A DNA stretch of 64,000 bases, from positions 62,001 to 126,000 of the forward strand of contig CAJQUW010007426.1 of NCBI GenBank assembly GCA_907163375.1. Reading direction: 5' to 3'. The first letter of the stretch is position 1. Each line of letters opens with the position of its first letter. Shown one piece after another: positions 38,901 through 50,200 of the stretch. Position numbers and translations under genes: made by a program. The notes beneath the pieces are model-generated. The model saw only the letters and a list, made by a program, of their open reading frames with translations, was not told the origin of the DNA and did no database searches. The DNA comes from Prostheceraeus crozeri (taxonomy: Eukaryota > Platyhelminthes > Polycladida > Euryleptidae).

Positions 38901-41900
38901 ATATATCTGCAGTATAAGCCCAGAACGTAACGGAATTTTGGCAATTCAGTAGCCTCCACATGTTGCAAAAACAACTCACAAAGCACGGAAGGACATGTAG
39001 TACCCTCCCCCTTAGTACCCATGTGTTCCTTAGGACATGTAGTACTTCGATAGGATTTATCCATACATTTGAAATGAGTGGTTTCGACACAAAACATAAG
39101 GAGCTCTTAGATCGAAGAAAAAGTGATCGATACACGATTCTGGAGATTTTGATCCTGTCGAAGATGCTTCACAGAAATCTGCTCAGCTTCAACAGCTTCA
39201 ATAAATTGCTCACATCATTGCTGATGAGGATTTGGTTGTCAAGAATTTGAGTAGATCGAACTTGTTGGCATAATTGCTGTGTATTCTTGAAGCGTTTTGT
39301 CGAATTCTCAGAATTTGGTCTAAGAATGTCCGCTAAGAAAGCACTCAGTCTATATGTAGGTGAATTAACAAATGAAACAATGGTGCGTAATGGTACACCT
39401 TCCTTATGTATTTTTGGCAATCCGTACAATTGAGGTGGAACAGCATCGGAGATGGTTAAACTCAATCGTTTGTTTGAGTGATCTCACCTCGTTGTTCAAC
39501 ACTTTTGAGAATTTTCTCATCACATTGCACATCGAATTAATGCCGCCTCCTCAGCATTTGAGGACTTCGAGCAAGTCTTTCATAACGTCTAAATTCTCCA
39601 TGACGTCTAAATATGTCTCCACCCTGATGGAGTCAAGACATAGCTCTCTTTCTCCGTCATGGAAGCAATTTGAAATGCTTCATGTAAAATGTATACGGCG
39701 CCATATCAAGAGATGATTGATGTTATTATCTCGAGTGGAAAATTTGGGCATTATGTTTCCTCTCATCTATAGCTGAGAAGATATTTCATTGAAGAGCTTG
39801 ATGAGCAGCGCATATTGGATGAAATGAATAAAGAATTTGTTTTTTGAGGAGTTGCAATAATTTCTTGAAAAACATTGTTTTCAACTTTGGTTTAATGTTT
39901 TAGAAATGGCCGAAGCTTGCGAGCAACAGCAATTTGATAACGAAGAAAACTTTGTTGCAACGGAAAGTGAAGTTTGGAGTGGGGATGAGATGTTCGTGAC
40001 TGGTGAATCTTCTGCTTCAAATCATTACTTAGAATCGGCTGCTCCTGAATCATACAATCGTGAAACCGGAGAAGTAGGTAGGTCATTTATACACATTGTT
40101 ATTCATTCATACGAAAAAGCAAACATATCAATCACGCAGTCTGGCATACTCGTATCATTGGCCAGTGCGACGACCTATTTTAAGCATTATTTCTACCTTT
40201 ACTAGTTCGACTTAGTGTAGGTTAAATAACCTTGTAAAGTTGTATAAAAACGATTTCTACAATTTTTAATCGGAGACTGTTTGTCATTTATTTCAAAAAA
40301 TGCTTATTCTATTCTGTTATAGTTATATCCTGGACTCCGTGCCACATATGTATACTAGATTCATGCTGTACGAGAATGTCAGATCAGGTATGATCCACAT
40401 TGGATCGTCAATGATTTTTAATATTTAATGCAACTGCCTGTGCATTTACTTACCCCTTCAGACTGTCATTCGTTACGATTTGCGTCGGTAATTTTGCTTC
40501 GAAAAAATCCTGAATCGTCTTAAAATCTACGGAACGATACCTTCTCTTCATTCGTGGAAAATTGAATGAAGCACGATTATATTTTTCCCTTTGACGATGC
40601 AGTAATTCAATAATCGATATCAGAAACCTTCTCTTATTAAGCAAAATGCAGCATGCGGTAAATTGTGCATGACGCTAACGTGAATATAAGGTACTTCTAC
40701 TCACTGACACATTGCAGCATTGTATATCTGCACAATTAGTTGTTATATCAACAATTGTTTTCATTTTTTTTCATTTTTGTTGTTGATGATGACTTTAAGA
40801 TTAGTGATCAGTGATTCGTTGAATCTCGACAAAACTGCAGTTCGTAACCGTGGGCGCGTAGTTTTTCGTCCTTTCCGTCTTTTTTGCACATTCGTCCTTT
40901 TCCGTTTTATCAAACATCCGTGTTCCACCAGTGCTTTTAACGCAGATGTTGTTACTTATCTGAATTTCGCAAAAAAGTAGTTTCATGAGTTAGCTTAGAC
41001 GATCACATTTGCTTATAATGGTTATTGTTCGATCTTGAAATCATGAAGTCTCAAATAAAGCCTTTATTATAGGACATGCATTAAATAAGTTGGGCACATC
41101 TGCACAGACGAATGTGCTTGAAATTATACGTCTTTTTATCGGCATTTTCGAGTCCTGCTTATCTAAAAGTCCACATATTTTTGTATATCTGCACAATTTT
41201 TCAAGTGCTCACAAATGTATGTTTCTGATCTAATCACACCACTGTAGAATTGTTGATAGAACTGCTTCATGCTGGTTCTTTAAAACAGATAGTTTGATGT
41301 GTTAAGATACATCTAAATTGTCAAAAACGTATTTGTCACTTGATTGAATGAATTGAAATTGTATGAAATTATTTAGTGAACATCTTTGAAACTTTTCATG
41401 TTTTCTTCCAGGATCATCCAGCAATTCTCTTCTCGTTAGCAAGTTTGCAAATGAGAGTGATTCACAGGCTTCTATTGACGGTGAAATCGCTTTTAAGGTA
41501 GATGTTGAAGGCGTTGAATATGATACTGCGCGGAACTTGGGCATCTTCAATCAATGTCAAATCACAAACTTGGAACATAACACAGATCTTGCACCTCCTT
41601 TTTCAATCCCTGAAGAACCGACACGAAAACCTGGGCGTAGAGTATGCAACAGCAAAAGGCGTAACAGTGAATGCAAAGTATGTGGTCACACGTTCAGGTC
41701 TGGAGCTGACTTGTCCATCCACTCACGCATACACACGGGAGAGAGACCTTTTTCTTGCACTTTATGTGAAAAGTCGTTCCATAGAAAGAGTCATTTGATC
41801 GAACATGAACGCATACATACACAAGAGCGTCCATTTAAATGTGATCTCTGTGGAAAATCTTTTTACCAAAGTGGTCACTTGAGTGTGCATAAAAGAACTC

Positions 41901-42085
41901 ATTCCGGCCAGAGACCATTCGTTTGTGATGTTTGCGGTAAAACGTTTGCCAGGAAAGATGGCTTTCAGGTTCACATGCGACGGCATAGTGGTGTTCGTCC
42001 TTATTCGTGTACTTTATGCTCTCAATCGTTTACTCAAAGTAATGGTTTGAGCGATCACATGCTAAGGTGCCACAACATGCCATAA
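29858..42085 (+). CDS. C2H2 zinc-finger gene B (five coding exons, 365 aa)
   Basis: Coding exons are 29858-29988, 31482-31548, 33411-33462, 39904-40077 and 41412-42085, all with GT-AG introns and junction phases 2, 0, 1, 1. The joined 1098 nt form one open frame. The layout copies gene A: conserved module (exons 1-2), short linker exon, acidic exon, then a terminal exon with five fingers. It is expected to be a sequence-specific nuclear regulator. Intron 3 holds a LINE fragment and a Penelope-like element split by a hAT insertion. AATAAA at 42125-42130, 40 bases after the stop, is a plausible poly(A) signal. Same strand and order as A and C, consistent with tandem duplication. Confidence 0.87.
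31482..31548 (+). CDS. Gene B exon 2 (SUMO-consensus exon)
   Basis: 67 nt, after CATATTGCAG and before GTAAGT. It completes Arg and encodes QRISSVGESVKTENLD, then AYVVMD. VKTE matches the SUMO consensus at the position of IKAE in gene A and IKSE in gene C. It ends in phase 0. Confidence 0.87.
31549..33410. other. Gene B intron 2
   Basis: AT-rich, with several short frames of no recognisable content. No inverted ends or RNA genes seen. Confidence 0.4.
33411..33462 (+). CDS. Gene B exon 3
   Basis: 52 nt between AAATTTTAG and GTAAGT, phase 0 in and phase 1 out. It encodes DVKIETKNTKNMEKLTK. VKIE is a further psi-K-x-E motif. It is equivalent in position to gene A 19177-19231. Confidence 0.78.
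34790..35140 (+). mobile_element. Retroelement-derived fragment (LEPPGL...RPDGLT type)
   Basis: The frame around 34851-35057 reads LRRALSKCGLSPILEPPGLD, then KHPDGLTFFPFKRADAWHG, and the neighbouring frame adds DEARKLAKYITLA. I recall this arrangement (ILEPPGL, RPDG, PW-K-G, then an A-rich K-Y-tail) as a recurrent repeat-associated reading frame in invertebrate genomes, possibly a restriction-like nuclease fold. The copy is short and broken. The family name is not certain. Confidence 0.5.
36274..36560 (-). mobile_element. LINE reverse-transcriptase fragment
   Basis: The minus-strand frame contains IQDLVLSDDREIDVCMKILK followed by RYERTSGSPAV, which resembles the segment after the YADD motif in LINE reverse transcriptases (a DD-EI-x(8)-L-x-RYE-x-SG pattern). 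The catalytic motif itself is not seen. Both ends are unclear. A 136-codon plus-strand frame over the same DNA is treated as its shadow. Confidence 0.45.
37560..39720 (-). mobile_element. Penelope-like element, copy split by a hAT insertion (broken)
   Basis: On the minus strand the order is reverse transcriptase (VPPQLYGLPKIHKEGVPLR, IVSFVNSPTYRLS; then YRYIDD-type CRYIDDTLSII near 38880), followed below the hAT insertion by LVYLPCCQGVRERVKRTC and LKVIFKPGESLR, the post-RT region of Penelope-like elements. The lower part (37580-38118) is repeated at 45650-46215. The copy looks broken several times and fairly old. The hAT element at 38127-38731 inserted into it later. Confidence 0.8.
38127..38731. 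mobile_element. hAT-type MITE (605 bp) with perfect 8-bp duplication
   Basis: Ends CAGGATTGGAACC and GGTTCCAACCCTG, flanked by CCCGCTAG at 38119-38126 and 38732-38739. Both subterminal regions are very GC-rich (CGGCCGCCGGCCCGGCCCCG and its like) inside AT-rich DNA. The right third holds about four ~30-bp tandem units (GCCTCGGACC...TTTTGAATGCA) at 38597-38700. No transposase. It looks complete as a non-autonomous copy. Confidence 0.88.
39904..40077 (+). CDS. Gene B exon 4 (acidic patch)
   Basis: 174 nt, phase 1 to phase 1, between TTTAATGTTTTAG and GTAGGT. It encodes EMAEACEQQQFDNEENF, then SGDEMFVTGESSASNHY. The DEMFVTGESSA core aligns with the acidic patch of genes A and C. Glu/Asp/Gln-rich. 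Confidence 0.85.
40078..41411. other. Gene B intron 4
   Basis: AT-rich, no repeats or frames recognised. Confidence 0.45.
41412..42085 (+). CDS. Gene B exon 5: linker and five C2H2 fingers
   Basis: Starts after TTTCTTCCAG in phase 1. A ~75-residue linker ends in the basic RKPGRRVCNSKRRN, then five fingers: CKVCGHTFRS, CTLCEKSFHR, CDLCGKSFYQ, CDVCGKTFAR and CTLCSQSFTQ. Linkers include one classical TGERPF and variants QERPF, GQRPF and GVRPY. Finger 5 has HMLRCH, a four-residue His spacing. The helices differ from each other and from those of genes A and C except finger 4, which parallels gene A finger 3. Stop TAA at 42083-42085. Confidence 0.95.
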
Positions 42086-42124
42086 ATACATTCATATCTT
42101 GATTAATTTTTAGAAAGAAAGCCA

Positions 42125-42130
42125 AATAAA
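42125..42130 (+). promoter_or_regulatory. Candidate poly(A) signal of gene B
   Basis: AATAAA 40 bases after the stop codon, in an A-rich context. Confidence 0.55.
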
Positions 42131-45100
42131 AATATGACAAAAATATGCCACATAACTTGTCTGTCATGATTGTCTTCGTTCTTCATAAGTTTTGTTCTTT
42201 CGGCTCACAAAATTGTAGTTAATGAAACTAGCAGCTCTAAATATTTTGGTAGCTAAATCTGAATCTCATTTTAATCGTGGAAATGATAATTGTTTAAAAA
42301 TTAGCATTTATATTCTCGTAAGCACGTTATGCGATCGCCTTTCTTCCATGTGGCTGGTTTTTTAAAAATTGGTTTGTCCATCCTACTCCCATTAATTTGG
42401 TCAGTGTGTCAAATAGGAGAGCTGAGTGTGTCTATTTCAAAATTTCATCTTTTACCTGACCAAAGTTGGATCCCTGTACTTTCTGGACGCAGAGTGAACA
42501 CTCTACCAGAAGATCCCATCGCCGGTAATGAGAATGTCACCTTAGTTCTTATTAAATATTATTTTGATAGCTAAGAAAACAATAGGGTGCGTAAGATACT
42601 CATCCAGTGTATTGTTGTCACGGCCTGAACTAGGGACAACTTCCAATAATCAGGAATGATTAGTACTTTGCATTCAAACGAGCAACGAACACCTACACTG
42701 TATTATCTGATACTTCTTCTGTGGCGTATTACTATTTTCTACAACTGTTGTATGAAATAGAAGTTATATGAAGCTTGGTAGATGAATTATCATTATTGCT
42801 CTTTCTCCCTTTTACATTCTCATCGAAAGGACGGAACCACAGTACTGTACGTGGTGCGCCATTATAATCGCCGACGTGTAAATAATGCAGCTAGAGATTT
42901 GAATGTAAACAAGCGTGTTCTGGTGCCTCTCCTATTATTTAATAATTTTGTTAATACGTTCACTGCCAACGACGACTTTACGTGCGAAAATCGTTTCGTC
43001 TCTATTGCCAAGACGAATACAAAATCCCATTATACATCTTATAAGTTACGTGAGACATAAATTTGTTCTAGTTCTATATATCTCAAGGGCGGCAGATGCG
43101 ATGCAAACAGAGACATTCCCAACAGGATTGAAAGTCATCATGCTTAAGCAAGAGCATGCACATTTTAAGACAAGTCTAAAGGGCGATTCTATAGTTTTGT
43201 GTTTGACATTCAGAGTCGTTTCCTGGTACATTTGGCTTTCTATATCCGTTGACGTTTTTGATAAACACACGAAAATATAGTAGAAATACTTTGAAGAAAA
43301 AGATCATGTGCATTTGCATTCATTGCCAAGCACATTTTAAAAATTTGGAGTCGATATTGAAACAAGGATGATTAATAGATTTAAATGAAGTAATTGATGT
43401 ACAAAACGTGCATGTGGTTACATAAACCTTACTCCTATGAATCATTGAAGATGTTGGGCTAGATTATGAAAGATGATGCAAGCTTACAGTGCTTCGCATG
43501 ACATTGCGGCAAGCGAAATCTCATCTAAGTATAATGCTTTAAACGTTATACGAAGTCTAACTGCATTTACTAGTGACATTTTCAGGAAAAATTAAGTTGT
43601 ACTTTTCATTGTCAAAGCGCATTACACTAGGGTTGTTAGCCCCGGCAGTGAGTGTATCAAAAAGTCTTAAAATCTTGTTCAGTGAAAAGTTCGTGTTATG
43701 AAATGCAAAAATGTGCTGTACGATGTTGACGAAATGGTCGATGTAAGAATCTGAGTTACACACGAAAAATATATTTTTATAAAACTTGAAATTTTTTTAA
43801 TTGTCAATGTACTTGAGGCTGTGACATTTATGCAGGTGGTTGTCACATAAATGAAGCAGTACCCGTTTTTTAAATCATGCACTCGTTATTATTATGTGGT
43901 TATGATAAAAAGCTGTTAGATTAGGCGATTATTTTTCGGGTTGGAGACTTGCATTAATAAACGAGCGAGTATCTAGTCAGGAAGGATTACCTTAGCGATA
44001 TTGTAGTCGGAAATTATCCAAAGCTGTGGAGTAGGACTAGTACAACTAGATTTTTCGATGTATAGTGACTAATCAACATGAGAAATAGAATCATTTAAAA
44101 TGAGCGAATCTGAATTCCGTAAAGATAGACAGTATCGTCTTACAAATTCTCCGAACTCTAAGTGGCCTTCTAAAATTACCTTTTATTTTCAAGGTATTTT
44201 TCGAATTGTAATATTTGGATTCGAGGTACACTGGACACCACTTTGAATGAATATCCGGTCTGATCATACTCTGACTGGACTTAAGACAAAATCCAACTAG
44301 AAACTGGAAATAGTATACCACACAATAATTTGAGCCGACCCTGGCTCGGATCGCCGGGCCATTATTAGGATGTCATTTATGGCAGTACATATTAGCATTT
44401 AACAGTATTGAATATTATGGTATTACAGTGTAATATGTAAACCTGAACTTATTGGCCGCATCATATTGTATATCACTTTAGTATATCCGCGAATATACTC
44501 TAAGTAAGAGTATGTTGAATATGATAGGCTTGAACATTAATTCTTTCGAAGAAATGAGAGCAATTCTTGAAGGGTAGTCTATCTATTGACACATTTATCG
44601 CAATCAAAGCCTCTGTTTCTGCAAATAAATATGCAAATTTTGAAATGGACTCCTGTCATGCTACATCTCTTTGTTTAAAACGAATCACATTAGTCAATCT
44701 ACGCTGCTATCAAGGATATCTTAATCCGAAAAATTTGCAAGCTGAGAGTTGCAGATAGCAGTGGTATGACGGAGCAGCGAATATGTTTGGGGTTCTGAGC
44801 GTTGTTGCTAAATGAATTCAGAGAAATAACAAATCGACTTTATGCATTCATTGCAACAGCCATCGTCTACCTCTTGTGTTGGAAAGCTGTGTGGCGACTT
44901 CAAGTGCCATAGAAAAAAACCCAATAAGATTTTTTCTGTAAAGATTTTCAGAAGTTGAAACTTCCAAGAGTTTTTCTCTCTTGAAATCTGCTTTGTCGAT
45001 TGAGACTTTGCTAACTTTCTCAAAGAAGATGCTAAATTGGATAAAAACAGCTTGATATCCGTCTCTGCATTATGCGTGACTAATGTGAAGCGGTTGCTAA

Positions 45101-45640
45101 ATATATATCTTTTATACAATGATGTCTGCCAAGTAGAATTTTAATAAATTTCTGTGCGATTGATAATTGCTTTTAGTGGATATTCAATTCAAATATCAGC
45201 TGAAAGGTTGTATCCCACCTAACCGGCATTAGGTCGGTGCCCCCTCACTTTGAATATCGCTCCGCCGCCTCTGGTTTGGATATGTCTATTCTTTTTCCGG
45301 AGCTCTACTTGTTGAAAATCAATAGCTTTCGACGGCCGGACTGCACGTCTTATTCATGAGACTGTCAGTTGTTGTAATGGTACATGCACACGTACATTGG
45401 ACAATGAACAAACTTTACGACTCCGACAAAGCAGTATTAAACGGTCACATGATTATGTTATGATATCGGAAATAAAAGAAGCGTCTGTACATGCAAATTT
45501 AACTGAACTAGAGGTAAACTATGTACATGCAAATTTGTAAAAATAGATATATACAAAAAATGAGATGAGAAAAGAATTATGATAAAAGTTAAAAGAGATA
45601 AAAAAATTATATTATAAAACTTGAATGATAATAAACAATT
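42131..45640. other. Gene B to gene C spacer
   Basis: AT-rich with scattered short frames and none recognised. No complete inverted-end element was found. The upstream exon of gene C, if any, could lie here or at 46220-47020. Confidence 0.4.
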
Positions 45641-45649
45641 AATATCAAG

Positions 45650-46215
45650 GAAATAAATCAATCCCATTTACAAGAAAAGGAAAAATGGAACTAAAACGGA
45701 ACCGCACAGAAAAAGATGATTCTAAATGCTACACAAGTCAATGCCTTTTTTTCTCTATTTATAGACTTGATCATGATTTGATTAAATTAAGATGGCTTCT
45801 TTGATCTTCCGTCTTTATGTAGTGCTTTCTGTTGTGACAATTTCAGTAGGAAAAATAGGCCGATGTTGCATTTCATATTTGTGCTCCGTAATACCGATTT
45901 GAAATTTACACCTTTCACATCATTAAGATTTCCTTTTTCCTTGTAGTCAACTTTCTACCGTTTTCACCTAAATAGAATTTAACACACTGATCATCATCAC
46001 AGTTAACTTTGTAGACAACTTAAGCTTTGTCTTCATCTTTTGATTTTACCTGCGTCAGAACGTTCCGTAGACTTTCGCCAAGTTTGAAAATGACTTTTAA
46101 ACCACTGTTCTCACAAGTGCGTTTTACCCGTTCGCCAACAGCTTGGCAATATGGAAGGTACACTAAGTTTGGTATATTCATCCCTTGTGTTTTGCTGTTG
46201 GTTACGAGCACGCTA
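45650..46215 (-). mobile_element. Penelope-like element, second copy of the same family (truncated, broken)
   Basis: About 560 bp similar to 37580-38118, same orientation, with minus-strand LVYLPYCQAVGERVKRTC and LKVIFKLGESLRN (post-RT region). No reverse transcriptase part. Divergence from the first copy by eye is in the range of 10-15%, so both are old insertions of one family. Confidence 0.75.
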
Positions 46216-47088
46216 TATTTGGGGCTGCATCTCCCAAAATCCCGGATGAGTATCAAATTGACAATGTTTCTGTCGGCTAAATTCCTGTTAATTTACTAAA
46301 ATAAGCTTTGAAAAAGATCAATTGAATAGCATATTGGTACTTCAATATAGGTAAAAGTCAACAAACTTTCTATGAGTCCGATAGCCATTTTTATAGTAGC
46401 ATCGGCTTCTACATATAGCATCAAACATTATTTATTGCATATATTCGTAATTCTGTTTCATGATCTTCATTCTAAAGGAAAAGCAGGTGGCAAGTAATTT
46501 ATGCCGCCCTAACAAAAAAGTGGCAAAAATCCATGATTTTGGAGTGAGACCCCTGAGAACGCTTGTGCATATCGCCAGTGAAATTCAGTCAATCATTTAA
46601 TGTCTTGCTTTCTTTGCATTGCGATGGTCGTGATTAACATCGCTAAGTAGAACTGCTCAACAAAGAATTTGAATAGCAAGCCGTGCCCGAACCCGGAAAA
46701 CCGGTCCGAACTGGCCCACACAGTGTATGGATTTATCAAGCTGAATGGTAACGGCATCAGATGCATGTTTCGCTTTCATATCACCGTCAATCAAAGGATT
46801 GTAGTGTTGACATGATGAATTGAAAATCTGAAGAATTTGATTTATGTGGAAATCTGGCTGTTTGAATTTGAAATGCCCGGCTACCGAGCGTCTGAAAATG
46901 TGCGACACTGTCCGGCCCGACAGTCCAATATACCTCTAGTGTAGACTGTGTAATCTTTGAAAGGTTGATAATTAAATAGTGTTTGAAATAAAAATTTCTG
47001 AAAAATTACCATTTTTTCCTCATTGCAGATGAAAATCTTAGTCCTTGTTTGCCTTTGTATCTACTTGTACATGTGTCGATCGTTACAG

Positions 47089-47219
47089 ATGTGGCGTCAA
47101 GAAATTGGCATGATGGAAATGCTGCTGTCCTACATTGGAGACTTCAATGATTTTGATTGTTGGTCTAATTGGAGACCAATTTTGATAGATATTCTCACCT
47201 GTCATGAGGACATAAGACG
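47089..47219 (+). CDS. Gene C exon 1: novel N-terminal module, GC donor
   Basis: 131 nt encoding [15 protein letters not shown], then [15 protein letters not shown] and [10 protein letters not shown]. Its length and phase match A and B only if it ends before GCAAGT at 47220, making a GC-AG intron. The acceptor at 47088 (GATCGTTACAG) has a weak pyrimidine tract. A stronger in-frame acceptor, TTTTTTCCTCATTGCAG, ends at 47028, also directly before an ATG, and would add 20 mostly hydrophobic residues (MKILVLVCLCIYLYMCRSLQ). Without splicing at the donor, the frame ends at 47259. Confidence 0.82.
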
Positions 47220-50200
47220 GCAAGTAATGCAGATTTATAGTCGCTCAACAATTATGTAATCGGTATAGGGCCAGGAATTAGAGGAGTGATTAGTGATGGT
47301 TCGCATTGGCATCGATGATGATCGGGAGTCGCAAACACATCCCCCTTCACTTCTTTTTTATGTTGGTTCCCCAGCACTACCCGGGTCGCAAGAACGTCAT
47401 AAGAATGTCACGCTCTTTGATGAAACTTGCTAGAAACTTATAAAATCCTACTAGGAAAACTTTGAAGTTCGTACAAGTTAAATGAAAAGTCGAAACGCCA
47501 AGGAATTGAATCATTGGCTAGCATTTTTTCATTTACAAAAGATGTGACGTTTTCATCACATTCTCCAGTATACCTTGCTAATAAGAATTCTTATTTACTT
47601 TTACGAATCAGCTTTAAAATAATTCGACGATAACTTTAATGATATAATGTTCACTTGACTTCAAAGTTGCATACACACTTAACTTCATAAAGTTTAGTTC
47701 TCGTCTTAATTTTCCTATAGCTTCGAAGCAACTTCAAAGTAACATTAAAATAGTTAGTACGTTTAAAGAACTTTAAAGCACTTTGAATTATTATCAAGTT
47801 TTGACAACCCGGGTGGTTTTAGTCCTGATCCCAGGGTTTCCAATTTTTCGGGAAAATCCGATATTATTCCGGGTTTTTGACGTACATAGCCTAATGCAAA
47901 TATTTCATATTTATGCAGTCAAACCTAAACCGCTTTTCAAGACATTGTATCCAGAAATTGCTTGATGCGTTTTGTAATGCAGAAGACTCTGCCCTGACAT
48001 CACAGCGTCATATGTTTAACACTGTCACTTCTATCCGTATCCGGCGCTCTGCAACGATTTGTGTTTCACGAGATATCCGCTTGTGTAATGCTCGTGATGA
48101 CGTCAGCAGTGATACGCACCACTGTCTACCGGCGTCGTGTGCAGTGAAAGAATAGCCGATTTCGCGAGGAAGTACATGAGTGCCAATGGGAAGGCAGTCA
48201 TATATGAATCAAAACATGAACAGCACGAATGAAGGTGTAGTTTATCATAGTTTCTAAGCCTTCCTATGCGTAGTTATTGACATGTACATATAGGGAAAAA
48301 TTTAATGATGCATATCAGACAGTGCAGTGAGTTCATATTAGTTTGCTTGTGAAGCTGAATTTAGATCAGATGCTCGAAAGCAATCCCCATCAACTATGTA
48401 AACATCATGTAAATTTGTAAACCCCTTCATGCAGACCTTGGATACATTTATCGGTACAGTTTAACCTGTCTTACTGGCAATTCAAGGGACCGGCATAAAA
48501 ATTTGCATTAACACAGGTTTTGCAATAATAGAGGTTACAGACGAAAACATATATTCATTGCGATTTTTTAATTATTACATCGATGCGTCAAGGAAAACCT
48601 TAATGGACAATTAATTCCTTAGAAAAGAAATCAGTAATCTAGGCGTGTGAAAATCTGCAGCCTAAGTCACCTATGAGAGCTGCCTCAAGTTCAAAAGTAG
48701 ATTGTACTACATATGCAGGCCAACACTACTTGAAGTACATGCATATGATGTTAATGGATAGAACTGTGTATAGAACTCATGGATGCCGACAATTTAGGCC
48801 TACATATACAAAGTATTGTCGGTGCACTATGCACAGTACCGGTACGGTATAGTCTTGATGGTTATATGTATTCGTAATTTGTCAAAAATCTATGAGGTGT
48901 ACAGAACATATCCAGTACATAACGAAAAAAAGCAGCAAGGAATGTTTACGTTCTTAAAAAGTTACGAAAAATTCCGAACATCTCAAAGAAAGACCTTATT
49001 CTCATTTATAAACAGCGTATTCTGAGTGTTATTGAGTACAATTGCCCATTATTTATTGGTTTGAATCATAGTCTCTCGAACTTGCTCGATAAGCTGCAGA
49101 GACGATGCTATCGTGTAATCTGCGGATTTCATTGCCCTTTGAATTGTCTTCCCAGTTCATCTAAGTGACGTGTTGAAAAGTCCCTAAATTTGTTCCGCAA
49201 TGGTTTGACTCCCAATGCTCCTCTACTCTACATGCCTTATGTCCACATGCTCTTGTTAACAGTTCCAAGATATCTATTCCAAATACTCGAACGGAACGCA
49301 GAGTGTCATTTTTTTCCCTTTATGTAGTCGATTGTATGATGAAAAGTCTCTAAAATTCGGCCCACTAACAATTTTCTGAATTTTCCAGTTTTTGACCAGT
49401 TATTATTTCTTTGTCTTCGACTTTCTGAAACTTCAGTGACATGATGCGAATTGCATGCTGTTTTGTGAGATAACCATTCATAGGAAGTAAATGGTATATA
49501 TATGGTCTTATTAATCCTAGGTGAAATCATAATCTTTTCAATGACGTCATTAATGAGGTTATCAAGCGATGTAGAACATGTAGAAAAACGTACTCAGGCA
49601 CATAAGTGCTCTGACATTGGATAGGCCTACTTTCAATATAGTGTTGATAAGAATACCTATCATAAGCAGTTTGATATCGAGCTGCAATGAATCACCCAAG
49701 TACAATAAGTACAATCGACTACTGATGTTCATAACTCCCCCAAAGTGAGGCGAAAGAAAGCTTATGCGACGTATAAAATCTACACGTTTATGTGTAGGCT
49801 GCTTATAAATTATGCTTCGGAAATATGGCCTATGTGAAAAGAAGGCCTACATAATTGATGGATTTCATTTCTGACATTATCTGATAAGATTGGATTGTTA
49901 TTTTATCTCAACGCTTATGGCAGATTAAGCATTTTTCATTTTGGCAATATGAAAGGTAAAGTCTTTGAAGGGACTGCGAAAATTCATTGAAATAAGACAG
50001 GTTTTGCAATAAGAGAAGTTGCGATAACAGAGGCTGTATGGCTATGATAAAGATAGGAAAAAGTTTGAGACTGAAACATTTCGTTGCAATATGCCTGGTT
50101 TTGCAATAAGACAGGTTCGACTGCATCACGCTACCTACAAAAGGATTAGATTTATTGCCGCACACGGAAGGTTTCCAATAGGCCATTGCCAGAGAAAGAC

